Source: Alphaproteobacteria bacterium
Lineage (GTDB): Bacteria > Pseudomonadota > Alphaproteobacteria > Paracaedibacterales > VGCI01
Assembly (NCBI GenBank): GCA_019746225.1
Contig: JAIESE010000043.1
Location: 35,640 to 99,639, forward strand
Reading direction: 5' to 3'
Length of the DNA stretch: 64,000 bases
Made by a program: the position numbers and the translations under genes. The notes beneath the pieces were generated by a model. It saw nothing but the letters and a program-made list of their open reading frames with translations. It was not told where the DNA came from and searched no databases. Of this stretch, positions 25,569 to 34,332 are shown in pieces (position 1 is the first letter of the stretch; each line of letters starts with the position of its first letter).

Positions 25569-28500
25569 ATGAAAGAACTGGAAAATACTTTAAATCTCCC
25601 CTTTGGGTTAACCTTTGCTGATTTATACAGTCGGGAAGGGCTGATCAAACTTGACCAGACCTTCTTAAGGCACATAGAGGCCCGTAGCAGCGATTTAGCC
25701 GAGAAATACAGGGCTGCTCGCGGGGGAGAAACCCTTGATGAAAGCGCGCTTTTGATCGCCCTGGCGCCGTTTGTTGAGGAGTTTTTGGGAAGTTTGTTTG
25801 ATGAAACAGCCGCCCGTCAATTGCAAAAAGAGCATGAGAAATTCAAGGTCATTCTTGAGGTTAACCGACAATTTGTTCAAAGGGTGGCTGTTAAAAAATA
25901 CCCTAAAGACATTGCTGCAACGATCGATAAAATGCCGCTGCAACATGCTTTGGCTGCCTACACTAATCCTGATGATGAGTATACCTTTGCCTTGCAAATC
26001 CTAGATTGGCTAGCAGCTTCAACTGATTACCAAGAAGAGCTTGATCTGGCTGCCAAATATGCTGCCTGGGCTTCCCAAACCCTTGAAGGCCAGAAACACC
26101 ATCGGGGCCAAGCATTGTTTTCAGTCCCTCATAAAATTGATCCAGATCATTACATCCCCGTCGAAGCCTCGGGAATACACAAGGCTTGGGAATTGCCTGA
26201 ACATTATCACCGCGCTCGGGATGGATTTTCTTTAACCGATCAGGGCCTAAACCTCGAGTCTGCTTTGCATCAAGCAAATTACTGTATCTGGTGTCACCAT
26301 CAAAATAAAGACTCTTGCTCCAAAGGATTAAAGCCAAAAACACAACAGGAAGATCAAACTCGATTCCAAAAGAATAGATCTGGTGCCTCCTTGATTGGCT
26401 GCCCCTTGGAACAAAAAATATCTGAGATGAATGAGGTTAAGAGCCTCGGGCTCTCTATAGCTGCTCTTGCAATCATCATGATTGATAACCCTATGGTCCC
26501 GGCTACAGGCCATCGAATCTGTAATGATTGCATGAAGGCTTGCATCTTTCAAAAGCAAGACCCTGTTAACATTCCTGGTACTGAAACACAAATTCTGAAG
26601 AGTGTCTTATCACTCCCTTGGGGTGTGGAGCTTTATAGTTTGTTGACCAGGTGGAATCCACTTAATTTTAGTCGTCCCCTTGTATTGCTCGACTCTGGCT
26701 ATAAGGTCCTTGTGGTAGGAATGGGCCCAGCCGGATTTACTCTTGCTCATCATTTGATGAACGATGGACATACGGTTGTTGCTATTGACGGTTTGAAGAT
26801 CGAGCCCCTTCCATCAGAATTTTCAGGAATTGATCAGACTGGGACGCGCGTGCCTTTTCTACCCATCAAATCATACCAAGCTATCGAAGAAGATTTGCAC
26901 AGTCGCCTTAATGGCGGATTTGGAGGTGTCGCTGAATATGGGATTACAGTTAGGTGGGACAAGAATTTCTTAAAATTGATCCGACTTGTATTAGAGCGGC
27001 GACCTAATTTCGGCTTATTTGGTGGGGTCCGTTTCGGGGGCACTCTCACAATAGATCAGGCATTTGAATTAGGCTTTGATCACATCGCCCTGTGTATGGG
27101 GGCGGGAAGTCCCACGCTAATCCCGATGAAAAATAGTTTAGCACCAGGAGTTCGGCAAGCAAGCGATTTCCTAATGGCTTTACAACTTACCGGCGCCGCC
27201 AAAGAGTCGTCTCTTACCAACCTGCAAGTCCGAATGCCTGTTGTCGTGATCGGCGGAGGTCTCACAGCCATTGATACAGCAACAGAAGCGATGGCCTATT
27301 ATCCAGTCCAGGTAGAAAAATTCGCAAAGCACTATCATGAGTTGGTGGCAACCTATGGGGAAGAATTTGTAAAAGCTTCATGGACTCCTCTTGACCATGA
27401 AATTGCAAATGAGTTTTTAACTCATGCCCAAATCATTCAAGAAGAGCGCCATCAAGCCAACCTTAAAGGCATTCCTGTGAATCTTCAAAAACTTATGAAG
27501 TCATGGGGAGGTGTTACTGTTGCGTATCGTCGATCTCTTAACGAAGCACCAAGTTATACCCTTAATCATGAGGAAGTCGCCAAAGCTCTTGAAGAGGGAA
27601 TCTCGATTCTAGATCATGCCACACCTATGGCTGTTGAAGTTGACACTCTCGGGCATGCCCAAGGGCTTAATGTTCATCGTCCTGAAGGGATAATAACATT
27701 ACCGGCTCGGGGAATATTAATAGCCGCTGGCACAAAACCCAACATTAATCTAACCTATGATGATCCAAGCTCTCTGATTTTAAGTGATCACACTTTTCAA
27801 GCCGTTGATGACACAGGAGAGCCGGTTCACCCTGAAAGATTGGCCAAGCCAGAGAATCCCCAAGTACTGATGAATGTTCGAGCAGACCAAAAAGCGATCA
27901 GTTTTTTTGGAGATATGCACCCCTCTTACGCGGGCAATGTAGTCAAGGCTATGGGCAGTGCAAAACAGGGATATCCTGTAATCTCCCGTATGATGAAAAA
28001 AACTGCCCCCTCTTCCATTTCAGGATCCAGGCTGTTGACCGAACTTAATTCGTGTCTGAGGGCAACCGTACAGGCCGTTCATCGATTGACGCCCACCATC
28101 GTTGAAATCGTGGTGCACGCCCCCCTGGCTGCCCGCGCCTTTCGACCTGGTCAATTCTATCGCCTTCAAAATTTTGAGGCCCTGGCCCCCCAAATTAAGG
28201 GAACGCGTTTCGCTATGGAGGGGCTTGCCCTAACGGGCGCTTCTGTTGATCGGGAGCGGGGATTATTATCCTTGATTGTCTTGGAAATAGGGGGATCTTC
28301 TGATTTATGCGGATATCTCAAGCCCCAAGAGCCAATTCTTCTGATGGGACCAACGGGTAACCCCACAGAAATTCCAGAAGGCGAAACGGTCTTGCTTGTG
28401 GGAGGAGGACTCGGAAATGCTGTATTATTCTCCATTGGTCAAGCGATGCGAGAAAAGGGGTGCCGTGTTATTTATTTTGCTGGCTACAAGAAAATGATGG

Positions 28501-29021
28501 ATCGCTATAAAGAATCCGAAATCGAAGCTGCTGCCGATGTCGTCATATGGTGTTGCGATGAAGCGCCAGGATTTGTGCCAAATCGCATTCAGGATCGCAC
28601 CTTCGTTGGCAATATCATTGAAGCCATGGCAGCCTACGGAAAGGAAGAACTCGGGCCCTGCTCAATTGCTTTGTCTGATGTTGATCGTCTGATTGTCATT
28701 GGTTCCGATCGAATGATGGCGGCGGTCGCCATAGCTCGTTATGGCAGCTTGGCGTCTCTTTTGAATCCAGACCACATTGCAATTGGCAGCATCAATTCTC
28801 CCATGCAATGTATGATGAAAGAAATCTGTGCCATGTGTCTGCAGCGCCATATTGATCCTGTCACGGGAGAGGAGCGTATTGTCTATTCTTGTGCCAATCA
28901 GGATCAACTGCTGGATCAGGTGGACTTTCAATGCTTGTCGGACCGCCTCGGTCAAAATACCCTGTCGGAAAAACTCACACAGCATTGGTTACACCATTGT
29001 TTGAAAGCTGAACGTGAATAA
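25569..29021 (+). CDS. Large flavoprotein: GltD-like and PyrK-like oxidoreductase fusion
   Basis: This cytosolic protein of about 1150 residues has three parts. The first ~370 residues are helical with cysteines (CIWCHHQNKDSC near 239, GCPLEQK, ICNDCMKAC near 320) that probably ligate Fe-S clusters, as in GltD. Then comes a GltD-type dinucleotide oxidoreductase with two Rossmann motifs, VLVVGMGPAGFTLA (~379) and VVVIGGGLTAIDTATEA (~558). Last is a ferredoxin-reductase/PyrK-like module: FRPGQFYRLQNF, LLVGGGLGNAVLFSIG (~942) and a cysteine cluster CMMKEICAMC (~1081). The order matches an in-line fusion of NfnB- and NfnA/SudA-SudB-like subunits. The electron donor and acceptor are not known; transhydrogenation or glutamate-synthase-like use are possible. 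ATG 25569 is preferred to a nearby TTG. Confidence 0.8.
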   Translation: MKELENTLNLPFGLTFADLYSREGLIKLDQTFLRHIEARSSDLAEKYRAARGGETLDESALLIALAPFVEEFLGSLFDETAARQLQKEHEKFKVILEVNRQFVQRVAVKKYPKDIAATIDKMPLQHALAAYTNPDDEYTFALQILDWLAASTDYQEELDLAAKYAAWASQTLEGQKHHRGQALFSVPHKIDPDHYIPVEASGIHKAWELPEHYHRARDGFSLTDQGLNLESALHQANYCIWCHHQNKDSCSKGLKPKTQQEDQTRFQKNRSGASLIGCPLEQKISEMNEVKSLGLSIAALAIIMIDNPMVPATGHRICNDCMKACIFQKQDPVNIPGTETQILKSVLSLPWGVELYSLLTRWNPLNFSRPLVLLDSGYKVLVVGMGPAGFTLAHHLMNDGHTVVAIDGLKIEPLPSEFSGIDQTGTRVPFLPIKSYQAIEEDLHSRLNGGFGGVAEYGITVRWDKNFLKLIRLVLERRPNFGLFGGVRFGGTLTIDQAFELGFDHIALCMGAGSPTLIPMKNSLAPGVRQASDFLMALQLTGAAKESSLTNLQVRMPVVVIGGGLTAIDTATEAMAYYPVQVEKFAKHYHELVATYGEEFVKASWTPLDHEIANEFLTHAQIIQEERHQANLKGIPVNLQKLMKSWGGVTVAYRRSLNEAPSYTLNHEEVAKALEEGISILDHATPMAVEVDTLGHAQGLNVHRPEGIITLPARGILIAAGTKPNINLTYDDPSSLILSDHTFQAVDDTGEPVHPERLAKPENPQVLMNVRADQKAISFFGDMHPSYAGNVVKAMGSAKQGYPVISRMMKKTAPSSISGSRLLTELNSCLRATVQAVHRLTPTIVEIVVHAPLAARAFRPGQFYRLQNFEALAPQIKGTRFAMEGLALTGASVDRERGLLSLIVLEIGGSSDLCGYLKPQEPILLMGPTGNPTEIPEGETVLLVGGGLGNAVLFSIGQAMREKGCRVIYFAGYKKMMDRYKESEIEAAADVVIWCCDEAPGFVPNRIQDRTFVGNIIEAMAAYGKEELGPCSIALSDVDRLIVIGSDRMMAAVAIARYGSLASLLNPDHIAIGSINSPMQCMMKEICAMCLQRHIDPVTGEERIVYSCANQDQLLDQVDFQCLSDRLGQNTLSEKLTQHWLHHCLKAERE

Positions 29022-29106
29022 ATTTTAATTGTTATATACCCTCTTCCCCTGTGGCTTTATATCGCGTATTTTAGTAAAAATTGTGAGTAGTTAAAGGGGG
29101 AACATC

Positions 29107-29784
29107 ATGAAAAAAAGAATTCTCAGCCAGGTGCTTCTCTGGATAACTTTGATCATTCTGCCAAGCCAAGCTGCCTTTGAAGGATTCGGCATCGGAGGGA
29201 TAGTCGGACTTCAAAATTTAAGAGGAAGACACTTTTATACCGGCACAACAACGCCTGACAATGACCAAGTTCGGCGACTTGGCGCTCTTGCAGGCCTTTA
29301 TGGTTTATATGCAAGGTATTATATTGAATTACCAGGAAAGTTTATCGTTGGCGCTGAAGCCTCTGTCATCATTCCAGGTGCCAACCCCCAAATTGACTTG
29401 ATCTTAAACAATCGGGGTGGCGTGGAAGGAACGGCAAAAATTCAGCACACCCGAAGCATTAATTTTATGCTAACTGTCGGAATGATGCTTAACCCCAAAA
29501 TTTTGGCTTACTTAAATGCGGGTATTGAGATGGCTCGATTCCAGTTTACTTATAATTTTCCGAATGTACCAGGTCTCCCAAGAACGCAAACTCTGGGCCA
29601 CCTCTTTAAAGCCCCGAGCTTTGCCCTAGGGGCCGCCTATAAGATTTCAAATCACATCTTAGTTGGAATAGAAGCAGGAACATCATTATATAAACGATAT
29701 AAGATTCACATGACCCCCCCGAGGGCCTATCACTACAAACCGGCGGAATATCGAGCGCTCTTTAAAGTAACCTATCAATTTTAA
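29107..29784 (+). CDS. Outer-membrane beta-barrel surface protein
   Basis: This 225-residue protein has a signal peptide (~1-22, ending SQA). A glycine-rich start (FEGFGIGGIVGLQN) leads into alternating hydrophobic strands such as LYGLYARYYIELPGKFIVGAEASV and LVGIEAGTSLYKRYKIHM. The last residue is Phe (FKVTYQF), the signal recognised by the BAM complex. This is an OmpA/Omp25-like small barrel with surface loops. AGGGGGAA precedes ATG 29107. A strong terminator follows. The role is likely surface antigen or adhesion. Confidence 0.82.
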   Translation: MKKRILSQVLLWITLIILPSQAAFEGFGIGGIVGLQNLRGRHFYTGTTTPDNDQVRRLGALAGLYGLYARYYIELPGKFIVGAEASVIIPGANPQIDLILNNRGGVEGTAKIQHTRSINFMLTVGMMLNPKILAYLNAGIEMARFQFTYNFPNVPGLPRTQTLGHLFKAPSFALGAAYKISNHILVGIEAGTSLYKRYKIHMTPPRAYHYKPAEYRALFKVTYQF

Positions 29785-29789
29785 AATAC

Positions 29790-29827
29790 AAAGATGAAGA
29801 GTGCTTAAAAGCCCCCTTCATCTTTTT
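29790..29827 (+). terminator. Rho-independent terminator
   Basis: A perfect 10-bp stem, AAAGATGAAG (29790-29799) and CTTCATCTTT (29816-29825), runs into a T tract. It lies just after the outer-membrane protein gene and could also serve the small gene on the other strand. Confidence 0.8.
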
Positions 29828-29862
29828 ACAAACGGTTTTACTCAATAAAATTGAGTGTAGCT

Positions 29863-30204
29863 TTAGCGACCGATTGTTACTTGTATTGTTTTTCCATGAC
29901 CACAAAGTTCATAGGTCCACTTGCCATCAGATGGGGGCGCACCAGCTGGCTTTGCTGTAAATTGTGGATCGCTGATGATTGCTTGAAGAGCTGAATCATT
30001 CCAAGATGGAGCCTTCAATGCCCACTCTTGACCACCTAATTTTGTTCTACCTTGGTTATGCACAAGGCTTTTAATATCTTGTGGGTGAAAGTTAGCACCA
30101 CTAACTTGGCCTTGTTGACCAGGATTTTGACCTTGTGGGTTCTTTTGGTTCCCACCAGACTTAGGATTTGAACCACCTTTTTTTGAATCATTTTGATAAG
30201 ACAT
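29863..30204 (-). CDS. Small Gly/Asn/Gln-rich protein of unknown function
   Basis: This 113-residue protein has a low-complexity N-terminal third (SKKGGSNPKSGGNQKNPQGQ) that is probably disordered. A compact C-terminal part follows: GANFHPQDIKSLVHNQGRTK, WALKAPSWNDSALQAIISDP and WTYELCGHGKTIQVTIG. No signal peptide and no known family. ATG 30204 follows GGGAG at suitable spacing; upstream in-frame starts lack one. Confidence 0.6.
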   Translation of the reverse strand: MSYQNDSKKGGSNPKSGGNQKNPQGQNPGQQGQVSGANFHPQDIKSLVHNQGRTKLGGQEWALKAPSWNDSALQAIISDPQFTAKPAGAPPSDGKWTYELCGHGKTIQVTIGR

Positions 30205-30787
30205 GTTTCTTACTCCCATAAATTTAAGCGCAACCATTTGCGCATTATTTTATTATAAAAGAAAGATGTTAATGTTAAGTTAAAGTTAAATGTAAATATT
30301 AAAATTAAAGCTCTATATTTAATGCATATTATGTTAAGTACTCATAAAGTTTTAAACAAAATTGTCCGTTTTCTTATTGCTCAGGCAACAAAATAGTTGA
30401 AAGTAAACGCCCAACATTTATCACTCTTATAGGTCTAATTGAATATGAGACTTGGTATTACGTAATCGCTATTCCATAAACCCGAATGAACAGCTTGTTT
30501 TGGGACAAAAGCAATTGGGACGGGTTTTTTAGAGGTTTTGAAGGGGTTTATATTTACGATTAAGGCATAGATACTGTCTCCAGAGATTTACTGTCCCAAA
30601 ACCACCTGTTTTGGGGAGGGATACACCCATTCTAAAATCGGACAACTAGCGAAGTAGTTAACTCGGATATATTGCGTACTCACGACACTATGTATAGATA
30701 TTCCTTGAAAAGTATGTACTTAATTATTATATGTATAACATCAAATAAAATTTGTATTATTTCAAAACATCAACAGGATTGTATTTT
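30205..30787. other. Long intergenic region with palindromic repeat and promoter
   Basis: This 583-base AT-rich region lies upstream of the LRR gene. Near 30594-30650 it holds a palindromic element (CCCAAAACCACCTGTTTTGGG) followed by GGATAC and CCATTCTAAAATCGGACAA. A diverged copy lies at 33195-33245 ahead of the F-box gene. The promoter follows at 30705. No open frame or RNA gene is evident. Confidence 0.5.
30705..30745 (+). promoter_or_regulatory. Promoter of the LRR gene, shared design with the F-box gene
   Basis: A -35 TTGAAA (30705-30710) is separated by exactly 17 bases from a -10 TATATG (30728-30733), followed by TATAACATCAAA. The same arrangement, with near-identical flanks, lies upstream of the F-box gene. 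Confidence 0.55.
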
Positions 30788-31933
30788 ATGAAAAACTTTA
30801 AACTGTACGGCCTTCTCATTGCCGCGTGTTTGTCGACACTGACCGTCGCCATGGATGCTCCGGCTAACAGCGAAAATGCTGCGCCAACTCTCCCAGTAAC
30901 TACAATAACAACACGCGATTTAAGAGACGAAAATGTCCTTGAAACAACAGTAACCATGTTAGCCCTTAAGAAATGCCGAAGTCCAATAATTAGTTCTAAT
31001 GGTCGAAATGCTTTACTGATGGTTGCCCAATACATGAAGCCCTTCAAGGTGAAAATTCAAAAAGAAGCTACCGACAGGGATCTTTTGACAACAATTAACA
31101 GTATGAGTGAAGATAATCTCTCAAGGGTCTCGAAGTTGGATCTGAGCTGGTGTAAGAAGATCACTCCTGATACCCTCATTACTGTTGCGACGAGATGTCC
31201 AAACCTAACATCGCTGAATCTAGCCTGTTGCCCTCAGCTCACTCCAAAAGCTCTTATCGCTGTTGCGACGACATGTTCAAACCTAACATCGCTGAATCTA
31301 TCCGATTGCCCTCTGCTTACTCCAGAAGCTCTCATCGCTGTTGCGACGACATGTCCAAACCTAACATCGCTGGATCTATCCGATTGCCCTCTGCTTACTC
31401 CAGAAGCTCTCATCGCTGTTGCGAAGATACGACCTAACCTAAGATCGCTGAATCTGACCGGTTGGACCCAAATCTCTGCGAGGGACCTCATGACTGTTGG
31501 TGAGAACTGTCCAAACCTAACATCGCTGAATCTGAGCTTTTGCAAACACTTCACTCCTAAAGACTTTGTCGCTATTGCGACGAAATTTTCAAACCTAACA
31601 TCGCTGTATTTAGACTGTTGCTACCAGATCACTCCCAAAGCTATCATCGCTGTTGCAGAGAACTGTCCAAACCTAACATCGCTGAGGTTGACAAATTGCA
31701 ACCAAATCACTCCTGAAGCCATCATTGCTGTTTCAACGAATTGTCCAAACCTAAGATCGCTGAAGCTGTTCGGTTGCACTCTTATCACTCCCCAAGCTCT
31801 CATCGATGCTACTGATAATTGTCCAAACCTAACATCGCTGGAGCTGGGAAATTGTTCCCTGGTCACTTCTGATTGGATGGAAGTATTAATGACCCTGAGA
31901 CCAACTTTAAAAATAACTATAAGTAAAATTTAA
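30788..31933 (+). CDS. Exported cysteine-type leucine-rich-repeat protein
   Basis: This 381-residue protein has a signal peptide (~1-20, LLIAACLSTLTVA). After ~90 residues without a recognised fold come ten tandem 26-residue LRRs of the cysteine-containing (CC/AMN1) type, running to the C-terminus. The typical unit is NLTSLNLSDCPLLTPEALIAVATTCP. In eukaryotes this class is found in F-box proteins that pick substrates for SCF ubiquitin ligases; in intracellular bacteria it appears in candidate effectors. Two repeats are nearly identical at DNA level (78-base units starting 31261 and 31339), so expansion is recent. ATG 30788 with CAGGA upstream fits the signal peptide better than an upstream in-frame start. 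Confidence 0.85.
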   Translation: MKNFKLYGLLIAACLSTLTVAMDAPANSENAAPTLPVTTITTRDLRDENVLETTVTMLALKKCRSPIISSNGRNALLMVAQYMKPFKVKIQKEATDRDLLTTINSMSEDNLSRVSKLDLSWCKKITPDTLITVATRCPNLTSLNLACCPQLTPKALIAVATTCSNLTSLNLSDCPLLTPEALIAVATTCPNLTSLDLSDCPLLTPEALIAVAKIRPNLRSLNLTGWTQISARDLMTVGENCPNLTSLNLSFCKHFTPKDFVAIATKFSNLTSLYLDCCYQITPKAIIAVAENCPNLTSLRLTNCNQITPEAIIAVSTNCPNLRSLKLFGCTLITPQALIDATDNCPNLTSLELGNCSLVTSDWMEVLMTLRPTLKITISKI

Positions 31934-31952
31934 AATTACTTCGCGTCCAATT

Positions 31953-31986
31953 ATAGCCCCTAGGAGTATCTTTGGGGCTATTTTTA
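31953..31986 (+). terminator. Rho-independent terminator
   Basis: An 8-bp stem, ATAGCCCC (31953-31960) and GGGGCTAT (31974-31981), is followed by TTTTT. It lies 20 bases after the LRR gene stop. Confidence 0.8.
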
Positions 31987-32324
31987 TAGGACCCTGAAAC
32001 CATCCCATTATCATGTATTTTTGGGCTTTTAGGGCTGATTTCCGATCAATTTGCGAGGAACGAAAAAGGGGGTTGTTACCCCTTATCCTGCCATCCACAA
32101 AAACACCGGGTTTTGGTTAGGGTGAAAATAGTAACACTTAATTGAGGATTACATTTCACCCTCAATTACTTTCTGCTTTGTATTCGGAGAGGTAAGGCTC
32201 GATTGATTGAGTTGACTCAACGCTAGGTAATCGTTTAAAAATAACCAAGCATTTAATATGCTCTTTCTTAATGGTTTGACGCAATTCACATATATATACC
32301 AATGCTAAAGTAAGGAGCACAAAT
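31987..32324. other. Intergenic region with repeat remnant
   Basis: Between the LRR terminator and the hydrolase gene there is no gene. At 32061-32135 a short AAGGGG...CCCCTT hairpin followed by CACAAAAACACCGGG resembles 36613-36690 downstream, probably copies of one degenerate element. The AAGGAG site at the right end belongs to the hydrolase. Confidence 0.4.
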
Positions 32325-33098
32325 ATGAAAGGATTCAATCATCGTTCTGGTGATTATCTAGATATAGATGATGCAAAAATATATTACGAAGTCATTGGCA
32401 ACCAATCAGCTCCTGCCTTGCTTTTTCTTCATGGTGCACTTGGCAACATTGCTGATTTTAACGGCCTCATTTCAGGACTCAAAGAGGATTTTAAGATCAT
32501 AGGAATTGACAATCGTGGACATGGCAAATCAAGTCTTGGTTCCCAAGAATTATCTTATGAGCTGCTCCAAAAGGAAGTAGAAATAATTTTAAAATATTTA
32601 AGCATCGACTCTCTTAGTATTCTGGGATTTAGTAATGGCGGTACAGTTGCCTACAGGCTTGCTGCATTATCCAACTTTAAGATTAACAAGCTCATAACCA
32701 TTGGTTCTCCTTGGAGCACTAAACATGTAGAACATCTAATGGACACTTATTCCCAACTAACAAGCTGTATTTGGAAAGAGCAATGCCCTTCAGACTATGA
32801 TTCTTATGAGAAATTGAACCCCTCACCAGACTTTGATCGTCTATTCAAAGAGGTTATAAAACTGGCCCTTGATCGAAGTGAAAAAGGCCGCCCCAATGAC
32901 CGTGTTAAAGCTATTTCATGTTCTTTATTGGCCGCAAGAGGGGAAAATGACCCAATTGTTTCAAGATCAGATATTGTTGAGCTATCAGAACTTGTAAGAA
33001 AGACGCAACGGTTCCACATCCCGTCGGCAGGACATGAAGATGTCCTAAGTCAGCCAACGGAATTTTTAGAGACATTGAATGGTTTTCTGGCGCACTAA
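32325..33098 (+). CDS. Alpha/beta-hydrolase fold protein
   Basis: This 257-residue cytosolic hydrolase has the oxyanion-hole segment LLFLHGALGN. DNRGHGKSS follows, then the nucleophile elbow GFSNGG (Ser ~101) and AARGENDPIV with the catalytic Asp; PSAGHED carries the catalytic His. All triad residues are present. The substrate is unknown; esterase, lipase-like or small-molecule hydrolase activity are options. AAGGAG lies 7 bases upstream of ATG 32325. It sits alone between two exported repeat-protein genes. Confidence 0.87.
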   Translation: MKGFNHRSGDYLDIDDAKIYYEVIGNQSAPALLFLHGALGNIADFNGLISGLKEDFKIIGIDNRGHGKSSLGSQELSYELLQKEVEIILKYLSIDSLSILGFSNGGTVAYRLAALSNFKINKLITIGSPWSTKHVEHLMDTYSQLTSCIWKEQCPSDYDSYEKLNPSPDFDRLFKEVIKLALDRSEKGRPNDRVKAISCSLLAARGENDPIVSRSDIVELSELVRKTQRFHIPSAGHEDVLSQPTEFLETLNGFLAH

Positions 33099-33571
33099 GG
33101 CATCTTTCGCTCAAACTTCGCCCACCCTCTTCATCAAACTGCGAAACTTAAAGCAGGAGGATTCATCAATATGTATGGATCTAAATCTGTCACTGGTCCA
33201 TTCCAAAATCAGTGAGTTTTGGGATGGATACGTCCATTCTAAAGTCAGACAAATAAAGAATTAATAAACCCAAATATCAGGTATTTACGAGATTACATAC
33301 TCATAATCCTTGAAATATATAAAATTGATATATATAAGTATAACATCAAACAAAACAGATACAGACCTCTGCACAATCCAAATATGGATCCTAGATGTTT
33401 CTAATGCTCCCCATTCCCTAAATAGTAGGGAAGAGTCTAGCTGACAATGAGATAGCTCAACCTCAAAGCGAGTAAATGGAAGAAAAGGTGATCCCTATGA
33501 TCAAAGGAATAACAGATAAGCCTGAAAATTACGAGACACAGATAAAAAATTAACATACGGAGTATAAAACT
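33099..33571. other. Intergenic region, copy of the region upstream of the LRR gene
   Basis: This 473-base gap repeats the plan seen at 30594-30760. A CCAAAATCAGTGAGTTTTGG palindrome (33198 on) is followed by GGATAC and CCATTCTAAAGTCAGACAA, then the promoter at 33310. The 225 bases after the promoter form a long untranslated leader without an evident RNA structure. Confidence 0.5.
33310..33350 (+). promoter_or_regulatory. Promoter of the F-box gene
   Basis: TTGAAA (33310-33315), a 17-base spacer and TATAAG (33333-33338) are followed by TATAACATCAAA. This is a good sigma-70-type promoter and nearly the same as the one at 30705. Confidence 0.6.
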
Positions 33572-34330
33572 ATGAAAACATCACTGATAACAAAAACAAT
33601 AATTGCCATACTGCTTACCACACCCTGCTTGCCTGGATATTCTTTTGATTCAGATGAGGATTATGAGGAAAGTATCTCAGTTTCTCCTGATCATCAGGAA
33701 CGAGTGACCGACCCGAATCCGAGGGCGGGGAAGAAACAAAGATTAGAGCGAGCATCTGATAAAAAGGCACAAGTGACCGCCCCTATTACGCTTAACGATA
33801 ATCCAGAAACGACTGCGGTGAAGAAGCGAAAAATTGAAGTAGCTTCCGAAATTCAACTCCAGCCTGTGGAGGTAAACTCTGCCCCTGTTCCCTATCTAGG
33901 CGCTACGGAGAAATCTGTTGCATTGCTGAAGCTTTTCCCTTCGGACCTCTTGCTAAAGATTTTTGATAATTTAAGCCTCTGGGACTTTTATCGAGGAGTG
34001 TCAGGGGCGTGTAAGGATTGGTATTTGGCTACTTTGAAATTTAACCTCGACAATCAGGGGCTTGAACGCCTTTTGAATTTAGAGAGCGCTATTACTGAGC
34101 AGTTGGTACAACACCTCCTTCGGGATCGAAATTGCTTTACCAAGCTTCGGGGTTTCTTTTTCAGCTATTTTGACAGACCAGCATCCGAAAGAATGTACAA
34201 ACGCGATAACTCCACACTCGGTGATCATGGCGAAGTGACGGATAAAAAAAGGAAATTTGGAGGACGCATGCAAAGGCCTGGAAGCTATGTCAACTTTTTG
34301 CTGACCCAGGCTGTGACCAATTTAGAATAA
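33572..34330 (+). CDS. Exported F-box domain protein
   Basis: This 252-residue protein has a signal peptide (~1-24, IIAILLTTPCLPGYS). A charged, low-complexity stretch follows, with basic KKQR and KKRK clusters that could act as nuclear localisation signals. An F-box lies at ~119-155: LKLFPSDLLLKIFDNLSLWD then VSGACKDWY, matching L-P-x-[DE]-L-x-x-x-I-F-x-x-L and the V-C-W positions (Val143, Cys147, Trp150). F-boxes bind Skp1 in the eukaryotic SCF ubiquitin ligase and have no use in a bacterium, so host delivery is likely. The next ORF starts 2 bases after the stop with no ribosome site, in another frame. The two may be one gene split by a frameshift between 34210 and 34330. Confidence 0.8.
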   Translation: MKTSLITKTIIAILLTTPCLPGYSFDSDEDYEESISVSPDHQERVTDPNPRAGKKQRLERASDKKAQVTAPITLNDNPETTAVKKRKIEVASEIQLQPVEVNSAPVPYLGATEKSVALLKLFPSDLLLKIFDNLSLWDFYRGVSGACKDWYLATLKFNLDNQGLERLLNLESAITEQLVQHLLRDRNCFTKLRGFFFSYFDRPASERMYKRDNSTLGDHGEVTDKKRKFGGRMQRPGSYVNFLLTQAVTNLE

Positions 34331-34332
34331 AG

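Noticed and set aside
30752-30787. Longer start for the LRR gene
   Set aside because: It lacks a ribosome site and would bury the signal peptide.
31234-31554. Repeat-bearing minus-strand frame across the LRR gene
   Set aside because: The apparent repeats are only the mirror of the LRR DNA repeats.
30205-33571. CRISPR array in the repeat-rich gaps
   Set aside because: The repeats are few, diverged and irregularly spaced, and no cas genes are present.
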